Source of the DNA: Phytopythium helicoides
Lineage: Eukaryota; Oomycota; Peronosporomycetes; Pythiales; Pythiaceae
Reading direction: 5' to 3'
DNA length: 64,000 nucleotides
NCBI GenBank assembly: GCA_024867545.1
Contig: JANFNE010000001.1
Location: 310,001 to 374,000 of the forward strand
A model generated the notes under the pieces. It searched no databases. It was not told the origin of the DNA and saw only the letters and a program-made list of their open reading frames with translations. A program made the position numbers and the translations under genes. Of this stretch, positions 39,012 through 51,288 are shown in pieces. How positions within the stretch are numbered: position 1 is the stretch's first letter; every line of letters starts with the position of its first letter.

Positions 39012-41481
39012 ATGCAGAGCGGCAAGAGCGGCGCCAAGCCCAAGGGCAGCAAGAAGAAGTGCGTGGCTCGCTCGCGCAGGTCGCGCGCTCTCCCTCACGG
39101 TTTTTCTGGCCCCGCAGGACGCAGGACAAGCCCAAGACGGCGGGCCGCGCGCCGCCGGGCTTCGCGGCCGCCCCGGCGCCCCCGAGCGGCTTCAGCGGTG
39201 GGGACGGCGGTCTGCTGGCGGCTGAGGAGCAGGCGCTGACGGTTGGAATGCTGCAGATGAACACCAGCGGCTGCTGCGCCACCGCGCGCTGTTCGCGTTC
39301 CGGTTCCTGGTGGTGCGACGGCGGAGACGCGAGGTGCTGGCGCGTCGAGAGCGAGGAGAGCTGATGCGGGAGATGCGGTGAACAGGGCAAGGCGGTGGAC
39401 GTGCAGCTGGCAGACGGCGTGCGCTTCGCGGGCGTGCTGGACTGCATCGACCCGGACGACTTCTCGCTCGTGCTCAAGAGCGCCAAGCGCCTGGTACGCA
39501 GCGACTGCGGTGACGAGGACAAGGCCGTAGCTGACGTGCGTGGGCGTTGACGTGCAGAGCGAGAGCGCGGAGCCGTTCGAGAGCGGGAGCACCGTCATCT
39601 TCAAGCGGCAGCAGATCGCACATCTGGCGGTGGATGGCGTCGTCAACTACACAGACAGCGCGCTCCCGGCGGCAGCGACGAGCGGCTTTCGGACGGACAC
39701 AGAGATCAGCGGCAAGAAGACGGAGCACCTGTTCGGCCGCGAGCTGGAGGTGGCGTCATCGTGGCTGGACCCGTCCCTGGATGCGGGAGGTCTTGAGGAA
39801 CCCCGCCGGCGATCGTCCAAGGTGCATATGGGTCTCGAGTTGGCAAGTAGGTTGGCGGCTGAGACTCATGCATGGACATTTTTTTTCATGCAATTAGAAC
39901 AACTGGAACCAGTTCGAGGCCAACCAGAAGCTCTTTGGAGTGGTCTCGGGCTTTGACGAGAACCTGTACACGACGAAGCTTGATAAAACCAGGCTGTCGG
40001 CGGCGCAGTCGCGCGAGGCCGAGCGTATTGCGCAGGAGATTGAGCGTCAAGCCACGAACAACTTCCACCTGCAGGAGGAGCGTGGTCAACGTGTTCAGGA
40101 TGATGGGCTGGACGAGGAGGCTCGCTACAGTTCGGTGGATCGAACGAAGGGTGGAGTGCCGCCTTCAGGTGCGACTTTGTGTGATCAATTGGTTCATGAC
40201 GTGTATTCTAATTGTTCGTCAACTTCAGCGCGTGGGCCGAACTCGTACATTCCCCCTGCTCTTCGGAACGCTCAACGGCAAACAAGCGGCGGCGCGAAAG
40301 CCAAAGGAGACAAGGCTGCGTCAGTGCCATCGCCACCTCCGTCCTCAACGGTCACGCCCACAACATCATCAACGCCCGCACCAAAAACGGCGCCGAGTAT
40401 GACGCCTGCTGCTGCCCCTGTCAAGCCGCTGTCGTTTAGTGACGCGGTCAAGGGCCGCTCATCTGCGCCGGCTACTAACCCAGCACCTCCCGCTCAGCCA
40501 TCATCCTCAGCACCTGATAGTGCTTCTCCCGAGCAAGAAGTGGCTGTGGAGCCCAAGAAAACCGATGCGGCTCCACCCAAGGCGAACGGAAAGGAGGCAG
40601 CAAAGGAGACAAAGAAGGCGAAAAGTAGCGACAAGAAGATTACCGACGCAAAGCAGTCTGCTGTACAAAAAGAGCGAAAAGACGATGCAACGAAGGCAAA
40701 GGCGAGTGAGACCAAGGCGACAGAACCGAAGACCGAGTCGAAAGTGGAGGCAAAATCAGAGGAAGCTCCTAAGAAGAAGGGTCTTAACCCGAATGCAAAG
40801 GAGTTCAAGCTCAGCGCGTCAGCTGCCGAGTTCACACCGAAGTTTGCGCAACCTGCGGTGTACCCGGCCGCAGGCATGTACCCGCCACCTCAGCAGTACC
40901 AGGTGCCCTACCATCAGATGGGCATGCCTCCGTACGGTCCTGGGCCGGAGGAATGGGGATACGATGCCATGGGAGTTCCCATGGAGGAGGGGGCGGAGAT
41001 GATGGGTGCTCCGTATGGCTATGGCGTCCCCATGGCACCGAACGGCATGATGCCGATGTACCCGCCCATGATGCCACCCCAGCAGAATGCCCGGATGGGA
41101 AGTGGCAATCACCGTGGGCACTCTCAGCAGGGATACCACCAGCGCGGATACTACAACGGCGGCTATGGAGGTACGGGGGCTCGCAATCTCGAGACATGCG
41201 AATCAAACTAATCAAGGATTCAAATCATGTCATGAAAGGTGGATACCACGGAAATGGTCGAGCGCCTGGAGGTCCCGCTCCCCAGCCTCCCCTGCCACGG
41301 TATGCTGGAATACAAGGAGAAAAACTCTTCGTAGCTGTGCTGACGATCCACTTGCATTGCGAATAGGGAACCCTCGCCTAGCGCAAGCGATGAGGCAGAC
41401 GCTTCGGCACCGACCGAGGTTGCTGACACCTCGAAGTCTCAGCCGGCAGCGTCCCCGACCAAGAAGGCATCCAAAAAGTGA
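39012..41481 (+). CDS. Ataxin-2 / Pbp1 homologue (Lsm, LsmAD, PAM2), nine exons
   Basis: Exons: 39012-39058, 39118-39197 (or -39209), 39257-39312, 39386-39493, 39558-39821, 39898-40168, 40229-41170, 41239-41299, 41367-41481; 647 aa, with phases consistent throughout. The Lsm-like fold is split over exons 3-5 (QRLLRHRALFAFRFLV|GKAVDVQLADGVRFAGVLD). The LsmAD domain (NNWNQFEANQKLFGVVSGFD...LYTTKLD...AERIAQEIERQATNNFHLQEERG...DEEARYSSVDR) is diagnostic of ataxin-2. A PAM2 motif for binding poly(A)-binding protein is seen as LNPNAKEFKLSASAAEFTPKF. The tail is Pro/Met/Gly-rich. The family acts in mRNA stability, poly(A) control and stress granules in the cytoplasm. The 60-nt intron 40169-40228 is in frame and stop-free, so its retention would add 20 residues. 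Confidence 0.9.
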
Positions 41482-41732
41482 GGGGGATGAACATACAGAG
41501 CGACTGGGCAGTAGAAACCAAACAAACACTGGGAGCTCACCCGCGCTTACAGGAAATAGCAGTGACCGACGTTTTGAGAGAGCGAGTGACGCGAGTGCCG
41601 TCGTGGCTGGCCGACTTGATTCCTTTGTCTCATCTTGCAGATATTGCCGACCACCGAAAATGGTGGGTTTGTCTTCTCGAGCCTATTTTTGCAAGCGGTT
41701 CTTTCGCCGCTGCCACCAAGAGACAGAGAGCA

Positions 41733-43778
41733 ATGCTGCCGCCGATTCATCGTGCGTCCAACAACAATGCAGTCTCAGGGTCGTCTGCCAGTCCAGGCCC
41801 AGGAACCTTTGGCCTCTCTTCCAGAGAACCAAGCGATGCAACCATGCGGAACATGTTCCGAGCCCCGCCGATATTGGCAAAGGGGTCTACAGGCACGCCT
41901 TCTCTGTTTTTCTGATCTAAAAAATGGCCGAATCCCCAACTCTGACACGGATAGCTCGACAGACCGAAATGAAGACTTGGATGTTGGGTCGCATTTGGCA
42001 CTAGAGAAGTTGCGAAGGTTGGAGCAAGAGCACGAGGTTTTACGCGACGAGCTCCAACATATGCGACTTTGGCTATCGAACAGCCAACAAGAGCGCGAAG
42101 AAGAGAAGCAGTCGATATCAACAGGTAATGAAGTATATTTGCACAATGAAGTCGAGTGCTGACGACAATATTTGTAGTGATGGAGGAACTGCAACGACTT
42201 GCACTCGCTTTCAACTCTAAACTGCAGGCAGATGCTACGAACCAGCAGCGGGAACAGCAAAAGGCAGCTCTACTCTTGGCAGAGGTAAAACTTCTACTTC
42301 GAAGTATATAGATCGGCGAAATGTTCTCTTAACTCTTTTACTTCACGAACAAGGTGGCTCGATTAGGCCAGCACATCGGAAAAGTTGACAGCTCACTCCA
42401 GTTGCTCGCCGATGATACTCGTCAAAAACTGGATCAACAACCCCAGCAGAGTACAATAGTGCCGCAGTCCTCGTCACCAACTGTGAGACATCAAGACTTC
42501 CGAAGACAGCAACATTTATTGGACGACGCCCACCGTGATCTGCAACAGCTCCGGCTTGAGTGGGAAGCCGAACGCAGCGATTGGCGCCGACGGTTCGATG
42601 ATCATGACGCTGCAGCTGAGCGTGCAAGGAGACAGCTTGCTGCAGAAGTGCAGAACCGACTTGCAGCAGACAAAATAGAGACTGTCGCGAGACTCACGGA
42701 CGAGTGTCGCCAGCATATTTTATCAGCAGATGCTAAGCGTGGCGCATTGTTATCTGGGGAGTTATCGCATGTAAACGACCACTTTGCCGAGCTGGAGCGA
42801 TGGATACACGGTGAGCTTGGAGCTGCAAAGCGCGCAATCCAGATGCTCGCGGCAGACACGGATGGGAAATTGCACAATTTGGCGCAATGCGTTGTGTCTG
42901 GATTTGCTGCGTTTGCAAATGCTTCGACCACGAGCGATGAAGAGTTTCGAGGGTCACTCCTAGGTCTTCATGATGCAATGAGCGAGATGGCTTTCCGGAT
43001 GCAGCGAAAACTTGCCTCCCTTGAGAGTGTTCTGCCGCTTGAAGTCAAAGCTCGACAGCAGGGAGACAATAAGTTGCGACAAAAAGTCGACGAATTAATC
43101 AAAACGACCGATGCTGCACGCGCGCTAGTTGTCAAAATGTCCAAGCAGACGAAGAATATTGCCCACGTTGAACAGGTACAGAGCGAGCTGGATGCGGTGC
43201 GGCAGGAGATGGAGTCCCTCGTCAGCGCTAGCGACGCAAAGATGGCAACCAAACTGTCCGAGTATGTGGAGATTGAGCGAAACCAAATGGCTAATCGACT
43301 AGATGCAGCGCTAGAAGAAGTGAAAAGTGAACTCGCGAAGATGATGATTCCTTCCGAGGCACCACGCGTCGAGGTTGAAGTTGACAAAACTACAATCGAG
43401 ATGATAGTGGGGCAGCCAAACACCCAGCTAAAGGTTGAGGGGCCTACCTTCGAGGTGAAGGGCGAGGAGCCAATTGGCAGCAATTTGCTGCAGCTCGTGG
43501 AGCAAACTTGCGCTCGCCATGACGAGCTGCTGGTTTTGCAGCAGAAGCTTGAGCAGCAGCAGCAGCAAAGCGGCCAGCGCGTTGACGAGCTCGAGCGGTG
43601 GATGGCCACACACGCAGGCGAATGCCGCGGAGTGTATGACTACGTGACGTGGTCACTCGAGGCCATCGGCACGGACTCGCAGGTGCGGCTCTGTGTGGAC
43701 GCAATGGTGGACCGCATCGCGGACGCGGACTGTGGGCGGCGGCTGGGTCGACTGGAATCTGCCGTGGCGACCGAGTGA
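41733..43778 (+). CDS. Long coiled-coil protein, four exons
   Basis: Exons 41733-41884, 41955-42124, 42178-42284 and 42354-43778 (introns 70, 53 and 69 nt) give 617 aa in consistent phase, starting MLPPIHRASNNN. Strong heptad regions: LEKLRRLEQEHEVLRDELQH, LQQLRLEWEAERSDWRRRFD, AARALVVKMSKQTKNIAHVE, LLVLQQKLEQQQQQSGQRVD. A less helical segment (VEVDKTTIEMIVGQPNTQLKV) lies near residue 490. The conserved-looking C-terminus reads YDYVTWSLEAIGTDSQVRLC. No motor, enzymatic or membrane motif. Cytoskeletal, basal-body or flagellar coiled-coil proteins are compatible, but this is inference. The start could lie further upstream. It ends 64 bp from the convergent next gene. Confidence 0.72.
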
Positions 43779-43842
43779 CGGGATCTTGAACGCCTTATAT
43801 TGAAACGAACGGCACGACACGCACTGCTTGCTCCCTACGGCC

Positions 43843-44508
43843 TCAGCCCCGCCGGCCCACCGGCTGCGCGGCTGCCATGGCGCGCGGCAGCTGGGCCAGG
43901 AACGCGTCCTGCGGCGGCGTGATGGGGACGTACCACCCCCACTGTGGGGACTCGGCGTCCGCGGGCGGCTCTGGCTCGTGCTGACTGGCGGCCGCGGGCT
44001 CGTCCATCAGCCGCGCGGCCGTGACGCTCTTGCGCAGGCCGCGCCTGCCGACCAGCGGCTGGTCCAGGTCGATGGCGTCCGCGCCGTCGTCCGCGCCGTC
44101 GTCCGCGCCGAGGTCCGCGTCGTCCGCGGCCTCGTCCTGGAAGACCTGCGTAAGGCTGCCGCCGTGCTCGTCGCACCAGCTCACGGCCGCCGACAGCTTG
44201 CCGCTCGCCCCCTCGGCGTCCGGCGGCAGCGGGGAGCGCACGGCCGACTTGAGCGCGGGGCGGTCCGCTGTGGACGCAGTCGTGGACGCGGATGAGGACG
44301 TGGACGAGGACGGCGCGTGGCCGTCGTCCGCAGCGCCGTGGACGGATGCGGACGCCTCTGGCCCCGCCGTGTTGAGGTAGGTGATGACCGAGACGGCCGT
44401 GGCCGCCGCGGCAGCCAGCACCGGGTGGTCCTTGACCCACTGGATGCCGCTCGACAGCTCCTTGGCCGTCGGGAAGAAGGACACGGGCGGCAGCGCGTGG
44501 CCGCTCAT
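43843..44508 (-). CDS. Small single-pass membrane protein, unknown
   Basis: 221 aa from MSGHALPPVSFFPTAKELSS; the open frame extends upstream, but that part is a GGACG-repeat artefact. One hydrophobic span near residues 28-45 (HPVLAAAAATAVSVITYL) follows a short polar N-terminus. The rest is acidic and Ser/Ala/Asp-rich (DEAADDADLGADDGADDGAD) with a Trp-containing end (ESPQWGWYVPITPPQDAFL). No signal peptide and no known domain. Possibly a tail facing the cytosol from ER or mitochondrial outer membrane; function not inferable. Confidence 0.55.
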   Translation of the reverse strand: MSGHALPPVSFFPTAKELSSGIQWVKDHPVLAAAAATAVSVITYLNTAGPEASASVHGAADDGHAPSSSTSSSASTTASTADRPALKSAVRSPLPPDAEGASGKLSAAVSWCDEHGGSLTQVFQDEAADDADLGADDGADDGADAIDLDQPLVGRRGLRKSVTAARLMDEPAAASQHEPEPPADAESPQWGWYVPITPPQDAFLAQLPRAMAAAQPVGRRG

Positions 44509-44955
44509 GGCCGCGCGGACGTGTGGCTGTGGACGCGGACGTGCGGACGCGAGCGTGTGGCTGCGGACGGCCACGGACGCACTTGGCAACTGGCTGGGGA
44601 CGACGACCTCTCGGGATCCGCGCGGACGACTCTGGTCTGGTGGTGGCGTGGGACGTCAGCCGCGTGCTGCGGACGATCCGCATAGTGGGGCTAGCAGTTC
44701 TAGTACAGGGATAATCAGGGAGCGGCGTTAAAACCCTCTACAAGAGCCCATCGAAGCCAACAAGAACAAAAAAACTGGCGGCACTTTCGATCCACATCAG
44801 GCGCGGGTAGGGTTCCATCGCCAAAAGGTACCGTGGGCGCAGCGTCCATAAGTCCGCGACAGGTTGTTCCTCGCCCCCATGACCACAACTGAAAGGGTCA
44901 CGAGCGCCCCCGCGAGTGGCGCATCGAGCATCGAGCGCGGACGACGCAGCGAGCC
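44509..44955. other. Divergent promoter region with GGACG-rich DNA
   Basis: 447 bp between the membrane-protein gene and NOT4. Dense GCGGACG/GTGGACG pentamer-based words at 44518-44690; no ORF supported. Confidence 0.5.
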
Positions 44956-47662
44956 ATGGCGGACGACGAGGAGCCCGAGTGCTGCCCTCTGTGTATGGAG
45001 GAGCTGGATCTGACGGACAAGACGTTCAATGCGTGTCCGTGCGGCTACCAGGTGCGTGGCGGACCTGCGGACGTGTGGCCGGTCCCGCCTGTGGCCCCTT
45101 GTGGACGCCGGACGCTGACTGCGGACGCCCGCAGGTGTGCCTCTGGTGCTGGCACCAGATCAAGAACGAGTACAATGGACTCTGCCCCGCGTGCCGCGCT
45201 CCATACACGGAGCTGTCCAAGCACAAGAACCCGCTGGACCGCGAGGAGTGCGTTGCTTGCTCGCTTCCCTGCTCCCGTCCACGCTGTGGACCGCTGTGGA
45301 CCGCTGTGGACCATTCTGAGGATCTAACTCCGTGTGCTCCCAGCGTCCTGCGACGTACCAAGCAGCGCAAGCAGCGAGAGAAGAGCGAGCGCCGCTCGGC
45401 CGCGCAGGCCCGCCCGCCGCCCGTGAACCGCAAGAACCTGGCCAACGTGCGCGTCATGCAGCGCAACCTGGTGTACGTCATCGGGCTCCCGCAGCACTTC
45501 ACGGACGAGGAGGTGCGAGCGTCTGTAGACGTGTGGACAGTGTGGACGCGCGACTCAGGCGTTGTGGACAGGTACTGCGGTCGGACGAGTGCTTCGGCCA
45601 GTACGGCAAGATCGTCAAGGCCGTGGTCAACAAGGCGCACCTGCACGGGGACCGCTCCAATGCCACGGCCAGCGCCTACATCACGTTCGCGCGCAAGGAC
45701 GACGCGCTGCAGTGCATCATGGCCGTGGACGGATTCTTGCTCGATGGCGCGCTGCTCAGGTGAACAGCAAGTGCTCTGGTTGGTTTTCGGCTGGGCGGAC
45801 GCTCACTTTTCCTTCGGTCGAATTTTAGAGCCTCGTTCGGGACGACCAAGTACTGTAACTTCTTCCTGCGGAATCTTCAGTGCAACAATCCCGAGTGCCT
45901 GTACCTGCACGAGCTCGGCGACCCGGAGGACAGCTTTACCAAGGAGGAGATGCAGACCGGTGCGTGGGGGAGGCTCAGCGCTTTTTTATCTTTTGCACTT
46001 TTTTCCTCACTGTCGTGAAACATTGTCAACATAGCCCTCCACTCGGGCAAAGCGTTCCGGGAGGTAACGGGGGTCTCCACAGGCTCAGATCCTCGAATGG
46101 GCTCCCGATTTCCGCCAGCACCAGGTCGACGAAATGACCGGTATACGGACGATGACAACGATGGCGACCGGACAGAATTATATTCTTCATCGTCGCCTTC
46201 GTCCACTCCGCCACCCCCTGCTGCCGCTGCTGCCGCTGCGTCTCCACTGCCTGGTGTTGTCCGAAGACGACCAAATGGAACACCAAGTCACACGACATCC
46301 AGACAGACGGCAACTCCTATCAGATTGGATACAAGTGAAGATTCCAGTTCAGACTCTATTTCTCCCGGATCGCGTCGTTTGCCTCGAAGTGTTAGTCGAG
46401 ATGAGCCTTATAGTAAGATTGTGGCAGGCACAGCAAGTCCTCAACCCCCGGCAGCTCCAGCAGCTGTAAGAGCAGCAGCAGAAGCAGGCTTATCTAGCGC
46501 AAGAACTACAGAGGCAAAAACCACACCACCTATACCAGACACATCAACCAAGCCGAACCTGCGTGTGGATACCTCTTTTGCTCATGAAGTTAAGGAAGAG
46601 GTTGTGGAGACTGTTGTGGGTCCTCTTGAAGCGTTAAAGCTCGCAACCGGTTCAACTGTTGAGCAGCCTGCATGGGCACAGCCGTTTCCGAGTACAGTGA
46701 CGGCTCGTTCAGACGACGTGGACGACACCGGAGCTGCGCTGGGTGGAGGGACTGTGTTCAGCCCTTTTGGCCTCGGCTTCGACGGCGGCATCCGCAATAA
46801 CAGTAACACAAAGAGCGATGGTTCATGGGGTAGCTCTTCGACACTGGATGCTCCGCCGCTGCCACCTCAGTCGGCTATGTCTTCATCATCGTTCGCGTCA
46901 ATAGATGCCATCTTCAGCCAGCGCACCGAGTCTTCGACGGCGCTTGCAGGGTTGTTGGGTGTAGAGCTGAGCTCGGCCCCTTTGACGCATGGAACACCGA
47001 CAAACGGCACGTCGCGTTTTGCGTTTGCCAACTCACGTGGAGACCCGCGAGGAAATCCGCTATCGAATGGCGAGGACCTGTTTGACAATGGACTGGGGAA
47101 TCGCCAGTCATTCAATGGGTACGACAAGACCACGTCGTTCCCTTCGCCGCACGACGCGTCAATGTTCCCGCCTTTGGGTGCCTCGCAGACGTCGGCGCCG
47201 GTGATGCCACCGCTTCCCCCGAGTGGAGGAGGATCATATCATGGCTTGCATCGCACTGCAAGCATGCCAAGCAGCGGCATGATCAATATGATGGGGGACT
47301 CGGGTAGCGGGAATGGACTCGCTTTCCTTCAGCAGATGCTGCCAAATGTGAACATCAGCTACGGCGGTGACTTCCCGAGCTCGGTAGGTGGGCAGGAGGT
47401 GCCCCAGTCTACTGGTCGACGCCTGTTTCAACGCAGTCATAGCACTGGTGGTGGTGCTATGCGAGCACCTTCTGGGATGGATGCGTGGCAAGGCGACTCG
47501 GGTTTTTCGTCAAGCGCAGTGCCGTCATTCCATGACCCGGCAATCGTGTCGCTATCGGCCGGAAATGCCATGCCGAGCGGCTTCTACGTCGACAACGAGG
47601 GCGATCGTCGCTTCAATTCGTTTGGCGATACTTTTCGCCAGCCGGGCTCACTGCTGAAGTAG
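44956..47662 (+). CDS. CNOT4: NOT4-type E3 ubiquitin ligase (CCR4-NOT subunit), six exons
   Basis: Exons 44956-45051, 45135-45247, 45344-45512, 45572-45759, 45829-45959, 46035-47662; 774 aa, phases consistent. The N-terminal C4C4 RING is the NOT4 hallmark (CCPLCMEELDLTDKTFNACPCGYQ|VCLWCWHQI...GLCPACRAPY), with Cys in place of the usual RING histidine. A basic helix leads into an RRM (NLVYVIGLPQHFTDEE...FGQYGKIVKAVV...ASAYITFARKDDALQCI) and a C3H finger (CNFFLRNLQCNNPECLYLH). The last exon is a long disordered Ser/Pro/Gly tail, less conserved in the family. It ubiquitinates targets and links stalled ribosomes to the CCR4-NOT deadenylase. Introns 1-3 carry GGACG-type repeats. Confidence 0.93.
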
Positions 47663-47695
47663 GTTGGAAGCAGCGATACCCACTTACACACCCTC

Positions 47696-47738
47696 GCACA
47701 CACACACACACACACAGACACAGACACAGACACAGACA
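47696..47738. repeat. CA/CAGA dinucleotide microsatellite
   Basis: A (CA)n run followed by four ACAGAC units, about 35 bp after the NOT4 stop codon, in its presumed 3' UTR. Confidence 0.85.
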
Positions 47739-47900
47739 AAGAAAACTCGACACGGACAGGACTCCTACGAAAGGAGGAGGATTCGTTTTTGCTTTTACTC
47801 GACACAAACCGGCACTTGCAACAAAATGAAACGTGAGTTGGCCAATTCATAGGTTGTTGAAGTCAATTTTAGCTGTGACTGCTCAATCGACGCATCTGGG

Positions 47901-50900
47901 ATGCCAAATGGCGACAATGGCGCACAGGATACAGATGGCGAGCAGCATAGCTTTTGTGGCGATGAAGATGTAAGACCAGAGACCACAGAACTTCCTCACA
48001 AAGGACGCGTAGATGCGGCTGAGAAAGGCGTGAATCTCGGCGAAGGTAAGCAAACTAGCGACAATGCGGATACTGGCGAGGGAATGATCGAAGACTACAG
48101 TTCCTGTGATGACATCGCGCACTCAACGGATGTGGATGATGACCTTGCTCCCTGGATCCGTTCCAATTTCCCTTTCGTTCGCAGCGATGGCGATATCAAT
48201 GACCTGCTCTCTCAATCGAAGCTTCCCGTTGTCGAGACCAAGGTGGTCCTATCATCGTTGTCGCTACCAACACCCCCGCTCTCCCACAAATGTGAAGAGT
48301 GTGCTGCTCGGCAAATCGTTGTTTCTTGCTGTGACTGCCTGCTCTCGTTTTGCTGGCGTTGCGCTGACGCCATCCATATCGTGGGTGTCCAATCGACGGT
48401 TCAGGAGACATCGATATCTCACTAACATTTCTTGTTTGTTTTTCCAGCTTCCTGAATTTGAGAATCATAATGTCCAACTCGCACCCAGGTCCATCGCAAT
48501 TGATAAATACGAAGGTATTTCCAGCGTCGAGAGTCTCACACAGCAGGATGATGTGGTATCGATACCTTCAATCTCTCCAAGCAATATTGTCGATCTACAC
48601 ACACTTTCGACTGGATCAAGTGTTCTATTCCGTGCACCTGACTGTGGTCGCTGGCCCCAGGAGCTTCTCCACGGCGTGGTTGTCAACTCGACATCTGTGT
48701 CAGCAGTTGGCTCCGATGGTCGTCCAAGCTCATTTTGCCGAATTCTCTGGCTTCGAGGGGTCGAGGCACTGGCAAACGGCTCCTTTCGTGCGAACCTCGT
48801 GCTACCATCTACTCCGTCTCACCGCATTGCTCCGGTGATACCTCTCGATATTTTCCCATCACGACTAGCTGCCCTTCGAGCTGTTGCAACAGCTGAAGCA
48901 CTTGCTCGCCGTTCGCGTCGGTGCGCTGTCGCCTCGGCGATTCTCCACCAAGTCGAAGCACTCAGCTCATTTCCAACACCCCACCAGATTACCCAAATCC
49001 GTGACAGCGCACTAGAAATTGTTGGACAACGCGCGATGGAGTTCCGACTGTTCCAACCCGATGATGAGCGCTTTCTTGCAGACCTTGCTGCTGGCCAATG
49101 GAACCTCAGCAATTGGCTTGGACTGGCACTTGGAGAGTCAATTGTTGGCGAGTGGGAAGACGAAGGCCTTGAACCTTTCATCACTAACGAGCATCACCTC
49201 CAAGAGGATTGGCCTCCACCAAAGAGTCAACTTGTTCGCTTTTTTACTCTCGAAGCACGCGACCTGAGGCAACCCGAGCACGAACGCTCTGAGCAGCTGC
49301 GGCATGTAGTCAACAGACTCCTCTTTGTGTATATGGGTTTTGCTTGGGCTCGCTGGCGCAAATTCCTACGACGACATCGTGAAAGGCAATACAGGGAGCT
49401 TCGTGTGCAGTCTGCCACGGCAATACAGCGCTGGTCTCGGCGAAGATGGGGCCGCCACAATCGCAAAATGCTAGTATCCGATCGATCGATGCTGACAATG
49501 GCACTGTCGATGGATGAAATCGAGCAGGTGTACCGAAAGCGGCAAAACGCTGCCCGATCACTTTTCCATATGCTCAAAGCCCAGTGGGAAAAGCGGTTGA
49601 CTCGCTGCCTGCTTACCTGGGCACAAGCGGCTCAGCTCAGTGACCCGGAAGTGCAACGTCGAATTGCGCGCGTTCAGCATAACCCAAAGTGGCATCCTAG
49701 CTACGGAATGAATGGAGTTGGCGAGGGCTTATTGAGGCAATCACGAGTTCCACTACCGACTCGACTGCCTCGAGTTTTTGCACGAGCCGCTCCCGATGGA
49801 CGAGTGGTTGCAGAGGATGTAGCCCGATATCAACAATTCAGAGCTACACACACGGGACCGACTGCAGCTTCGTACTGGTTGCTGCGAGGCCGCGTGCTGC
49901 TTGGAGCACATCCATATGCATCATCACATGTAGTAAAGGGAAAGAGAGCTGGCGGTGCAATTTTAAGTAGTGGAGCCCCTGCAGGTGTTGGCAAGGATCC
50001 GATCACAAGCATTCTGCTGGAGCAAGTGAACACTTTTGTGTGCCTTATGGACGCATGCGAGCTTGAGGATATTGAAAAGCAATTTGAAGAGCAAGAAAAC
50101 AATTCTTTGGCCAAAAACGAGCTGAGTAGAGCTCGAAAGCAGTCACAAGCGATAGCTTCTGCTGAAATGTCGACTAGGTGGCAATTTGAGAAACTAGTCC
50201 GGCAACGCTACGATGCTCTTATGGGAGAGCTCCGCGCCGGTAAGAAGCGCGCTGATCGTCAGCTAGAGCTCGCTCTGCGGTCCGAGGTAGAAGCTGCAGA
50301 AGCATTGGAAGCGTGTCAAGCTTCACGCAGATCGACTCAGGAAGATGTCACGGAGGCCGAACAGGCAGTGGAAATGGCTGTAGCACGCTCGGAACTCGCT
50401 CGCCAGCACGCGGTCACAGCTGGCGAGGCTGTAACTCGACTCGAAATGCGGCTTGTGTTCGCCCATTTACCCATTCGGTACGACGGAATCCCGGGCGATG
50501 ATGAACATTCGACTTTTTCCAAAACTCATTTAGATACCGAGCCTTCCGTTCGACTGGTGAAGGAGCTGGAAGAGTGGATTCGCGCTGGGCATAGTCTGTT
50601 TGTATTCAGTAAAGATGGCCATGGACGCACTGGGCTTGTCGGTGCTCTACTTTTTGGTCGATTGTATGGGCTACCGGCGAGCGAGGCTCTCGAGCGAGTT
50701 CAGCGGCATCACGACTGCCAATTGCGATATCACCCATCCAGCGCTTCGACAATTGTGATCCCAGCATCTCCTCATTCAGCGCGACAAGTTGCTCTCGTCC
50801 GTGCATCACTAGCATTAACAACTGATGCCATGTACGCCGGTGTGACTCGAGAAAACCCAGAGGAAGACTTTTTGTCACGACGAACAACAAAAAGAGGACT

Positions 50901-51159
50901 GCTCGGAGCTCTGCTCCTGGCAGAGGACGGTGGACTGGTATACCCGGAGCCTGATGAGACGCAACGAGCTGATCAATTGAACGAGCTTAAGGATGCCCAA
51001 CGCATTGCTGCAAGGGAGGTGGCAGCTCAAAGACTCCAGCGGAATCGGAGAAAAGTGGGGAAAGAGCGAGAAACCATGGCGAGTGAGGATGAAAATGTCC
51101 AAGGCGAGGAGGAGATAGAGGTGCAGCGTGTGCTTCTCGATATGGTTCGCAGACTTTGA
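47901..51159 (+). CDS. B-box / IQ protein with catalytically dead PTP-like domain
   Basis: Exons 47901-48380 and 48448-51159 (67-nt intron, phase 0) give 1063 aa. An acidic N-terminus precedes a B-box-type zinc finger spanning the splice site (HKCEECAARQIVVSCCDC...FCWRCADAIHI|LPEFENHN). The middle is helical with an IQ-like segment (ATAIQRWSRRRWGRHNRKM) and coiled coil (KKRADRQLELALRSEVEAAE). Near the C-terminus is a tyrosine/dual-specificity phosphatase fold: LVKELEEWIRAGHSLFVFSK, DGHGRTGLVGALLFGRLYGL, ASEALERVQRHHDCQLR. The P-loop HCxxGxxR reads FSKDGHGR, so the catalytic cysteine is Ser881 (codon AGT 50608-50610) and His is Phe. It probably binds phospho-ligands without hydrolysis. Start is the first ATG after in-frame non-ATG codons. 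Confidence 0.8.
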
Positions 51160-51288
51160 GGAGTAGAGATTGGACGCAGTCAAACAGAGCAGTGGCGTTT
51201 ATAATCTGGTGGTTTGGCGACTGCCCCTATAAAAACCTACGAATTCAATGCATCGAGTTACCTCGCGGTTGCCCACAGTGCTGTGAAA

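Noticed and set aside
45248..45343. Reading NOT4 as several separate small ORFs
   Set aside because: RING, RRM and C3H pieces join in phase through introns with standard GT..AG ends, matching the known domain order of NOT4.
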